A stretch of DNA of 10,841 nt from HGM13006 sp964514175 (GTDB lineage Bacteria > Bacillota > Clostridia > Oscillospirales > Oscillospiraceae), in the NCBI GenBank assembly GCA_964514175.1, contig CAZEPQ010000060.1, positions 1 to 10,841 of the forward strand, in the 5' to 3' direction. Within the stretch, counting starts at the first letter, position 1, and each line of letters begins with the position of its first letter. The notes beneath the pieces were generated by a model that saw nothing but the letters and a program-made list of their open reading frames with translations, had not been told where the DNA came from and did no database searches. Both the position numbers and the translations under genes were made by a program. Of the stretch, positions 1 to 5,303 are shown piece after piece.

Positions 1-686
1 AAACCTCCCACAAGGATGTGCTTCTGTTTATCGACAATATCTTCCGTTTCACCCAGGCAGGCTCCGAGGTTTCTGCCCTTCTGGGCCGTATGCCCTCGGC
101 AGTTGGCTATCAGCCCACGCTGGCAACGGAAATGGGCAAGCTGCAGGAGCGTATTGTTTCCACCAAAAACGGCGCCATCACTTCGGTCCAGGCCATTTAT
201 GTGCCTGCGGACGACCTGACGGACCCGGCTCCCGCCACCACCTTCTCCCATCTGGACGCCACCACGGTTCTGTCCCGTTCCATTGTGGAGTTGGGCATTT
301 ATCCTGCGGTATCGCCGCTGGAATCCGGCTCACGGATGCTGGCCCAGGATATCGTAGGCGCCAGACACTACAGAACCGCCAAGGAAGTGGCTCGTGTTCT
401 CCAGCGCTACAATGAGTTGCAGGACATTATCGCCATCCTGGGTATGGATGAATTGTCTCCTGAGGAAAAAACCATCGTGAAGCGTGCCCGCCGTGTTCAG
501 CGGTTTATGAGTCAGCCCTTCCATGTGGCAGAGGGCTTCACAGGAACCAAGGGCGTTTATGTGCCTCTGGAAAAGACCATCAGCAGCTTTGAAGCCATCT
601 TAGGCGGTGAGTGCGACGATTTCCCGGAGCAGAGCTTTATGATGGCAGGCACCATTGACGACGTCTACAAGGCGGCCAAGGGTTAA
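1..686 (+). CDS. atpD: F1Fo ATP synthase subunit beta, C-terminal part (5' end outside window)
   Basis: This is the catalytic beta subunit of the F1 sector, which makes or hydrolyses ATP at the membrane. The frame is open from the left edge (first whole codon at 3), so the N-terminal barrel and the Walker A loop lie upstream of the window. About 227 residues remain. They begin at the Walker B strand (VLLFIDNIFRF) and continue through the GYQPTLATEMG segment, the DPAPATTFSHLDATTVLSR region and the C-terminal helical domain, which contains the DELSPEE motif (the DELSEED-type lever that contacts gamma/epsilon). The stop is TAA at 684-686. The alpha/beta family signature near residue 104 of the visible part reads PAVSPLESGS, with Ser (codon 312-314) where the family pattern expects Asp, Asn or His. 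The gene precedes atpC by 12 bases, the normal AGDC gene order. The identification is secure. Only the internal GTG at 18 was available as a start, and it is not the real one. Confidence 0.97.
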   Translation, partial: TSHKDVLLFIDNIFRFTQAGSEVSALLGRMPSAVGYQPTLATEMGKLQERIVSTKNGAITSVQAIYVPADDLTDPAPATTFSHLDATTVLSRSIVELGIYPAVSPLESGSRMLAQDIVGARHYRTAKEVARVLQRYNELQDIIAILGMDELSPEEKTIVKRARRVQRFMSQPFHVAEGFTGTKGVYVPLEKTISSFEAILGGECDDFPEQSFMMAGTIDDVYKAAKG

Positions 687-698
687 GGGGGAGAGAAC

Positions 699-1004
699 AT
701 GTCCCATGAAACTGTAAATGAGGGTGTTCTCCTGAAAATCGTCACTCCCACGGGGGAAGCGGCTGTGGTAAGCTGCGATTCTGTACAGATGAAAACCCCG
801 GACGACGCGGAAGGCAAGAACGGTGGCTGGATCGGCATTCGTCGGGGCCATATGGACGCCCTTCTTGCCATAGTGGAAGGCCCTGTGGTGGCTCTAAAGA
901 ATGGACGTGAGGTTGCCCGCATCCCTGTGGGAGAGGGCTTTGCCTCCGTGAAGGAGAATGTGGTGACTGTGATCACCCAGGATGCCGTAACAAATATGGA
1001 ATAA
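699..1004 (+). CDS. atpC: F1Fo ATP synthase subunit epsilon, short form
   Basis: This is the epsilon subunit of the F1 central stalk, which couples rotation to the beta subunits and usually restrains ATP hydrolysis. The 101-residue product is almost entirely the N-terminal beta-sandwich domain. It shows the family motif GWIGIRRGHMDALLAIVEGPV (residues about 43-63, allowing for the usual variation) and VGEGFASVKENVVTVITQDA near the end. Typical epsilon subunits have about 130-140 residues because a two-helix C-terminal domain follows, and this one stops right after the sandwich. The stop is followed by a strong terminator, and nothing downstream looks like a lost helical domain, so this appears to be a naturally short form. 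The ribosome site GGGGGAGAGAAC lies directly before the ATG. It is the last gene of the atp operon. Confidence 0.93.
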   Translation: MSHETVNEGVLLKIVTPTGEAAVVSCDSVQMKTPDDAEGKNGGWIGIRRGHMDALLAIVEGPVVALKNGREVARIPVGEGFASVKENVVTVITQDAVTNME

Positions 1005-1007
1005 ACG

Positions 1008-1046
1008 AACCGGGATGCAGCCCAATGAGACTGTATCCCGGTTTTT
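1008..1046 (+). terminator. Intrinsic terminator of the atp operon
   Basis: A 13-bp stem (AACCGGGATGCAG at 1008-1020 pairing with CTGTATCCCGGTT at 1031-1043, one G-T wobble) closes a 10-base loop and runs into TTTTT at 1042-1046. It starts four bases after the atpC stop and ends the ATP synthase operon. The convergent sensor gene ends about 150 bases further on. Confidence 0.93.
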
Positions 1047-1050
1047 ATGC

Positions 1051-1130
1051 TTTGAAGCGGCGCGGGAGCGCCCTTGGCTCCCCCCCTGGGGTGCCCCCGA
1101 GGGGGAGGCAAGAATGCTGCAAACTTTAAA
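1051..1130 (+). repeat. GC-rich palindromic intergenic repeat, copy 1
   Basis: This stretch shares its start (TTTG, then CGGCGCGG-R-AGCGCCC), the string TTGGCTCCC, the string GGGGGAGGCA (1101-1110), and a degenerate right end (GCAAA-C-TTTAA) with the element at 5088-5153, in the same orientation. Copy 1 carries about 17 extra bases in the middle, made of C-runs and G-runs (about 1084-1100). The ends are loosely inverted (TTTG at 1051-1054 and CAAA at 1119-1122). It looks like a REP/MITE-type non-coding dispersed element sitting between the converging atp and sensor operons. No open reading frame in it is credible. Confidence 0.7.
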
Positions 1131-1166
1131 TGCTTCTGAGGCTTCGCTCCTTCATCTGGACGCTAT

Positions 1167-1183
1167 CCCCCGAAAATTGGGGG
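1167..1183. other. Small G/C hairpin just beyond the sensor gene stop
   Basis: CCCCC (1167-1171) and GGGGG (1179-1183) pair around GAAAATT, with up to seven base pairs if an inner A-T and G-T are counted. It lies 12 bases past the stop codon of the minus-strand M56 sensor gene and could stabilise or end that transcript. No T-tract follows on the minus strand, so it is not called a terminator. Confidence 0.35.
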
Positions 1184-1194
1184 TGGTTCTGTAA

Positions 1195-4100
1195 TTATTT
1201 GAGTGTCATGGCATCTAGATACAGAGTATAGCCAGTTCCGTTAAAACGCCAGATGCGATTGATAGAGTCGTACCAGTTGAAGATAAGCGCCCAACCACCC
1301 GTATTAGCGCCGTTGCCGGTCTGAGCAAAGGATGCTTCCATAATTGCATCCTGCTGTGCTTCCGTCAGCAGACTTCCCACAGCGATGGGCGTTTTGTAGG
1401 TCATTTCGGTGCTTTCAAAGAGTTTGTCGGTGAAGGAGTCGGAGAAGCGTTCAATCCATTTGCTGAGCCATACATCCTCTGGCAGCTCCACGAGCATTTC
1501 CCGCAGCACCAGTGGGGCGTTGGTGCCGTAGGTCAGGTAGCTCTGGGTAAAACAGTATTGGGTAGCCACGGTTTCACCGCCCAGCTCGATGGTGGTGAAG
1601 AAGATGGCCTCACCATTGCCGTAATCGGTGTAGACACCGCTGTCCGGGGACAGAAGTCCATTTTCCACATGCTCTTCAAAGGTCCAGCCATAGTGGCCTC
1701 CAGGGGGATGCAGGGTGGAGACGTATTCCTCTAAATCGAAATTGGTGATGGTTTCCTCAGAAAATTCGCGTTCCTTTGCAACGATGGTTTCGGTCAGGTA
1801 GTTTCCTTCTGCGATGGTGAGCCATGCACCCTCGTAGTTCTCCCAGATTGCGCTGGATTTATCGGTAGAGGTTGGCTCGCCCAACTGCATACTCCGGTCT
1901 TCAATGAGTTCCAGGCAGGAGATCATGTCCTTGTCGTATCGAACCTCTGCCTGGTCCAGGCCCAGTGTCAGATCGAAGTCAATAAAATGGAAGATGAATT
2001 CGATTTTCAGAATTTCAGGATGCTCTGGTATGGGATTTTCCACGGTCAAAGTGTAGTTCTTTCCGTTGTTTGTAAGCTTACATGCCTCAGGAGCAAGGCC
2101 AAGATTATTCATGACTTCTTCGGGTGTGATGCCCCAGGGACAGCTCTTGAAGGTGAGATCGCCGTCCAGGGTGGAAGCAGGGGAGAAGGGGAAAGCAGAG
2201 ACTGGCTCACCGGCTGTAACGTTTTCACTCGTATCCAGGGAAAGCGGCCCGACTTTTCGCACATATTCATTCAGGGGATATTCATCGTTGACAACAAGGG
2301 TGGTATACTCCATGTCAAACCACTCCGCCTGCTGCTCTTTTTTGTCGCTGGGGGAGCCCAAAGCTTCGCTTCGCAGGGCAACCAGCTCGTCATAGGAAAT
2401 CATTTCCCGGTCATATTGAATGTTGACGCCCCGCAGCGTGGGGATAGAATCAACGTGCTGAAACAGGAACTCAATCTTGATGATAGCCGGATATTCGGGC
2501 AGGGGAGACAGGGCGGTGATGGTGGTACCGGTGCTGTTTTCGGACAAAATGCTGTTATCAGAATCCAAATTCAACAGCTCCATGATTCCCTCCGGGGTGA
2601 CATCCCATGGGATGTTGTCCAGGCAGGTCTCTGAGCTGTCTGCAATAGCGGGCAGAGCCGCCGTATGTTCCGAAGTTTCCCCGATGCTCTGTTTGGTCGG
2701 AACAGATTCCAGCCACTGGATATCTCCCGTGTCATAGCGCAGCAGCAGGCTGTAGGTGTGATTTGGCTCCGAACTGTCCGGATCGGCCAGATTCTGATTG
2801 CACTGAAAGAAAATGCCTGCGTCCAGATAAACGAAGCTGCTCTGTACGTCGGAATACCAGATGTTTGAAATGGATTTCATCACCACCGAAAGCTGACCGT
2901 TTTCGTATTTCAGAAGAGATTGGCCATAGCCTCTGTTTGCACCGGTGAGATAGAGAACGCCATCGTGAACGCCTTCGGTGGAAAGCGACGCATATTGTCC
3001 GGTTGGGTCAATATCCTCGCCGGACAGCACGGAATAGACCCGTTTACTGTCGCTGCCATCGGCATATTTTGCACAGTAAACATCATTGCCCACTGCCACA
3101 GTGCCGAACCAATGGGTCTCATCCAGCAGGACCGGCTGGCTGCCTTCATTCAGCTCCATGCTGTAGCTCATGCCAGGACTTCCGGCTTCTGAGAAATAGA
3201 GGGTGCCGTCCAGGGCAGTCAGGTTGAACCCATGTATGATCCGTCCCTGTTCCTTGATGCAGGTAATATTTCCCGCGGTATCTCTGCACCAAAGCCGGTA
3301 ATCCTCTGTGTCGGTGGATTCCTCAAAGATCACATTTCCGTCTATGAGGGCCAAAAGTTGGGTGGTGCTGTTTTCGCATTCATATTCCGTGGTCAGTTCC
3401 GTTGTGTCGGGGTCAAAGCGCAGCAGTGCGGTTTCGCCCAGAATCCATATTTCGTCCTCAGAGGCCACCATGTAGCTGCTATAGAAATTCTCAAACAAAA
3501 CAGTGGTTTCCATGGTGCTAAGGTTTAGCTGCCGCATGGTGCCGGATAAGGAATCGGTGTAGTAGATACTGTCCCCCAACTGTACCGCACTGGTGCCGAT
3601 CTGAACGGTGCTGTTTTGTTTTTCCGTGCGGGAGGTCAGGGTGCAGGAGGTGATGACGAGGGCAATGACCAGAACCAGAGGAACCATCCACTTTTTCTTC
3701 CCGGCGAATCGGGCGATTTGTCGAATCCTGTCCCGGATGGCGTGGTTCTTGCCGCCGAAGGTGGTGCGGAAATACAGCCCGTCGGCAGAGTGCAGCAGAC
3801 CCTCCCGGTACAGCGTTTCGGCGTAAATCGTTCTTTCCACAAGGCCCGTTTCCAGTACCCGCTGGTCGCAGGCCGCTTCGCTGTCCAGCTTTGCCCGGTG
3901 GAAGCAGAGCCAAACCACAGGGTTAAACCAGTTGATGGCGCAGAGGATGCGGTAGAAGGCCATGAGCCACAGATCATTGACCCGAATGTGGATCAGCTCA
4001 TGGAGCAGAATGGGACTCAGATCCTGACCGTGCTGCTCGGCGGGAATGACAATGGTGGGCCGGAATAGGCCGCCGGACATGCCGCCGCTGCCGGAGACCA

Positions 4101-4677
4101 GACGGATTTCCTTTCCAATGCCAAGGGCTTTCCGTAGGGAAACAAAGGTTCGCAGGGTGTCCGGGTCGGTGCAGATGGGCAGCTTTTTCAGGCTCCGGGC
4201 GGTGAGACCGTACAAAACGGCATAGACCAGCAGGGTCACGGCAATGCCTATCAGCCAGACAAACAGAAGCAGCGTATTCCATGAGAGCGCGTAACCGCTG
4301 GTAATGTCCACGCCGGTATCCGGGTTTGACTGATGGTCGGTGGTGATCTCCAATGCGGGGGAATCCAAGGGGTCTATGTAAGTATAGACAGGTTCGATTT
4401 CTGTGGAAGTATCCTCCGCAGAAGGTGCCGATTCGCTGGCAGTATCCACAAGGGCGAGCTGCCGGGTCTCGGTTTTCTCCGGGAAGAGATTCATAAGACT
4501 TGTGGGGCTTTCAGGCAGTATGGGCAGACAGAGCCGCAGGGCCAGAAGCAGCCACATATAATATTTTGCCTTGGCGGACAGGATATTTCGGAACAGAATG
4601 CGGAGCAGTATGATAACTCCGGCGGTGAGCAGGGAGCCTAGGGTGATATCCAGCAGGACTTCCAGAATGGCGGTCAT
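1195..4677 (-). CDS. BlaR1/MecR1-like M56 zinc-protease membrane sensor with giant composite ectodomain
   Basis: This 1160-residue membrane protein is predicted to sense an outside signal and trigger inactivation of the BlaI-type repressor encoded just upstream. Residues 1-347 form a classic M56 module: membrane segments at about 8-30, 38-54 and 133-157, then a cytoplasmic zinc protease with HELIH (H226, E227, H230) and the downstream E267-AACD motif typical of the third ligand, and a fourth membrane segment at about 329-345 ending in ITSC, a lipobox-like string. The outer part (about 348-1160) has no serine-transpeptidase motifs (no SxxK/KTG penicillin sensor). Instead it shows repeated short strand units like a beta-propeller/DUF5050-type domain (about 360-660), two copies of a domain of about 130 residues (about 683-810 and 838-967), and a C-terminal domain (about 978-1160). 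The start is one base after the repressor stop, with AAGGAGG inside the repressor's last codons, so the two genes are translationally linked. The fold of the propeller is inferred. The protease assignment is firm. Confidence 0.88.
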   Translation of the reverse strand: MTAILEVLLDITLGSLLTAGVIILLRILFRNILSAKAKYYMWLLLALRLCLPILPESPTSLMNLFPEKTETRQLALVDTASESAPSAEDTSTEIEPVYTYIDPLDSPALEITTDHQSNPDTGVDITSGYALSWNTLLLFVWLIGIAVTLLVYAVLYGLTARSLKKLPICTDPDTLRTFVSLRKALGIGKEIRLVSGSGGMSGGLFRPTIVIPAEQHGQDLSPILLHELIHIRVNDLWLMAFYRILCAINWFNPVVWLCFHRAKLDSEAACDQRVLETGLVERTIYAETLYREGLLHSADGLYFRTTFGGKNHAIRDRIRQIARFAGKKKWMVPLVLVIALVITSCTLTSRTEKQNSTVQIGTSAVQLGDSIYYTDSLSGTMRQLNLSTMETTVLFENFYSSYMVASEDEIWILGETALLRFDPDTTELTTEYECENSTTQLLALIDGNVIFEESTDTEDYRLWCRDTAGNITCIKEQGRIIHGFNLTALDGTLYFSEAGSPGMSYSMELNEGSQPVLLDETHWFGTVAVGNDVYCAKYADGSDSKRVYSVLSGEDIDPTGQYASLSTEGVHDGVLYLTGANRGYGQSLLKYENGQLSVVMKSISNIWYSDVQSSFVYLDAGIFFQCNQNLADPDSSEPNHTYSLLLRYDTGDIQWLESVPTKQSIGETSEHTAALPAIADSSETCLDNIPWDVTPEGIMELLNLDSDNSILSENSTGTTITALSPLPEYPAIIKIEFLFQHVDSIPTLRGVNIQYDREMISYDELVALRSEALGSPSDKKEQQAEWFDMEYTTLVVNDEYPLNEYVRKVGPLSLDTSENVTAGEPVSAFPFSPASTLDGDLTFKSCPWGITPEEVMNNLGLAPEACKLTNNGKNYTLTVENPIPEHPEILKIEFIFHFIDFDLTLGLDQAEVRYDKDMISCLELIEDRSMQLGEPTSTDKSSAIWENYEGAWLTIAEGNYLTETIVAKEREFSEETITNFDLEEYVSTLHPPGGHYGWTFEEHVENGLLSPDSGVYTDYGNGEAIFFTTIELGGETVATQYCFTQSYLTYGTNAPLVLREMLVELPEDVWLSKWIERFSDSFTDKLFESTEMTYKTPIAVGSLLTEAQQDAIMEASFAQTGNGANTGGWALIFNWYDSINRIWRFNGTGYTLYLDAMTLK
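1777..2166 (-). repeat. Sensor ectodomain duplicated domain, copy B
   Basis: This encodes residues about 838-967 of the M56 sensor. The landmarks matching copy A are CPWGITPEEVMNNLGL, IPEHPEILKIEFIFHFID and RYDKDMISCLELIEDRSMQLGEP. Both copies have the order PW-x-(V/I)TPE, then P-E-x-P-x-I-x-KIEF, then YD-(R/K)-(E/D)-MIS, then LG-x-P, so the pairing is not a chance similarity. A linker of about 27 residues rich in Ser, Pro and Ala separates them. Confidence 0.8.
2248..2631 (-). repeat. Sensor ectodomain duplicated domain, copy A
   Basis: This encodes residues about 683-810 of the M56 sensor. Its landmarks are IPWDVTPEGIMELLNL at the start, LPEYPAIIKIEFLFQHVD in the middle, and QYDREMISYDELVALRSEALGSP near the end. 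Each has a clear counterpart in copy B at the same spacing, and the divergence between the two is substantial, so the duplication is old. I do not recognise the domain family. Confidence 0.8.
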
Positions 4678-4678
4678 A

Positions 4679-5059
4679 TCAGGATTCCTCCTTCATGCGG
4701 GCCAGCATGGCTTCGATCTCGTCGCAGTCCTCCCGGGAAAGTTTTCCGCTGCCTGTCAGGGCGGCGATCATTTTTGCGGGGCTTCCCTCAAAGACCCGGT
4801 CCAGGAAGGATTGGGTTTCCTCCATGACGCAGTCTTTTTCGCTGACAATGGGGAAATACCGATAAAACCGATGCTGCTTTTCGGCACCGATCACGCCTTT
4901 TTCCTGAAGCCGCACCACCAGGGTGCGGACCATGTTGGCGTTCCAGCCGGTTTTTTCCTGAAGTCGGGCCAGGATGTCCTTGATCTCCAGGGGAGATTCC
5001 TTCCAAAGACACTGTAGCACCAGCCATTCGGATTCGGAAATCTGATAGGTTCGTTTCAT
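4679..5059 (-). CDS. BlaI/MecI/CopY-family transcriptional repressor
   Basis: This small winged-helix DNA-binding repressor has 126 residues, the normal length of the family. Residues 1-72 form the winged helix: ISESEWLVLQCLW (first helix), EIKDILARLQEKTGWNANMVRTLVVRLQEKG (second and recognition helices) and the wing IGAEKQHRFYRYFPIVS. Residues 73-126 form the helical dimerisation tail ending EIEAMLARMKEES. It is expected to bind as dimers to the TAACA-NN-TGTTA dyads upstream and to be inactivated through the M56 protease encoded next. The start at 5059 is preferred over an upstream in-frame ATG at 5095 because AAAGGAGGT stands eight or so bases ahead of it, the family begins 'xxxISESEW', and the upstream extension overlaps the intergenic repeat. 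At the place where BlaI/MecI are cut (an Asn-Phe bond) the aligned residues here are Ala-Leu (about 100-101). Confidence 0.93.
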   Translation of the reverse strand: MKRTYQISESEWLVLQCLWKESPLEIKDILARLQEKTGWNANMVRTLVVRLQEKGVIGAEKQHRFYRYFPIVSEKDCVMEETQSFLDRVFEGSPAKMIAALTGSGKLSREDCDEIEAMLARMKEES

Positions 5060-5087
5060 TGCTGTTACCTCCTTTACGGGTGGGGTG

Positions 5088-5153
5088 ATTTGCACCGGCG
5101 CGGAAGCGCCCTTGGCTCCCTCAAGGGGGAGGCAGGTGTGCAGTGCAAATTAA
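5088..5153 (+). repeat. GC-rich palindromic intergenic repeat, copy 2
   Basis: Perfect 8-bp terminal inverted repeats (ATTTGCAC at 5088-5095, GTGCAAAT at 5143-5150) enclose CGGCGCGG-A-AGCGCCC, TTGGCTCCC and GGGGGAGGCA, the same blocks in the same order as the copy at 1051-1130. An inner hairpin is formed by CCCTTG (5109-5114) and CAAGGG (5122-5127). It lies in the untranslated leader of the repressor gene, between its promoter/operator and its ribosome site, so the leader RNA (the complement) would be strongly structured. It is probably a dispersed REP/MITE-like element. Confidence 0.72.
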
Positions 5154-5161
5154 GGGGCTCT

Positions 5162-5213
5162 ATGAGTAACAAATGTTACCCCCTGTGATTCGATAATAAC
5201 ATCTGTTACTCAT
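5162..5213. promoter_or_regulatory. Double operator for the BlaI-type repressor
   Basis: Two 12-bp dyads of the form TAACA-NN-TGTTA are present: TAACAAATGTTA at 5167-5178 (extended to GTAAC...GTTAC at 5166-5179) and TAACATCTGTTA at 5197-5208. In addition the outer flanks ATGAGTAACA (5162-5171) and TGTTACTCAT (5204-5213) are perfect inverse complements, so the 52-bp block is itself symmetric. Known BlaI/MecI/CopY operators have a related ACA-NN-TGT core. The second dyad sits in the -35/-10 spacer of the repressor promoter and the first sits just downstream of the predicted start, which fits autorepression. Confidence 0.85.
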
Positions 5214-5221
5214 GCTGTCAA
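5193..5221 (-). promoter_or_regulatory. Sigma-A promoter of the repressor/sensor operon
   Basis: Read on the minus strand, a perfect TTGACA (5216-5221) is followed by a 17-base spacer and TATTAT (5193-5198). Transcription should start near 5186, giving a leader of about 127 bases that contains the downstream operator dyad and repeat copy 2. The promoter is strong enough to need repression, and one dyad occupies the spacer. Confidence 0.85.
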
Positions 5222-5241
5222 GTCCCGGTTTAAAATTTTCC

Positions 5242-5270
5242 TTGCGTCTTTGGGCGGAAAAAGGTATACT
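5242..5270 (+). promoter_or_regulatory. Promoter of the DUF4317-family gene
   Basis: TTGCGT (5242-5247), a 17-base spacer and TATACT (5265-5270) stand ahead of the gene at 5304. The -35 is 20 bases from the -35 of the divergent repressor promoter, and the AT-rich block around AAAATTTT (5232-5239) lies between them and could serve both as an UP-like element. The operator dyads are too far upstream to block this promoter directly. Confidence 0.7.
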
Positions 5271-5303
5271 TTAGTCTGTGCATTTACGGAAAGGATGTTA
5301 TCT

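Noticed and set aside
1167..1183. A G/C hairpin as terminator of the sensor gene.
   Set aside because: No T-tract follows it on the minus strand, so it is listed only as a hairpin. The true end of that transcript is not evident.
1195..5059. A beta-lactam resistance locus, suggested by the BlaI/BlaR1-type pair.
   Set aside because: No beta-lactamase or penicillin-binding-protein gene is adjacent, and the sensor lacks the penicillin-binding domain. The MBL-fold gene at 8304-9188 is of the RNase Z-like type, has no signal peptide and is separately transcribed.
5060..5095. A 12-codon N-terminal extension of the repressor from an upstream ATG.
   Set aside because: The AAAGGAGGT ribosome site and the family's normal N-terminus both point to the ATG at 5059. 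The extension runs through the ribosome site and into the repeat.
5250..5303. An 18-codon extension of the DUF4317-family protein from the ATG at 5250.
   Set aside because: It would begin upstream of the predicted -10 box and has no ribosome site. The ATG at 5304 has AAAGGATG ahead of it and matches the family start.
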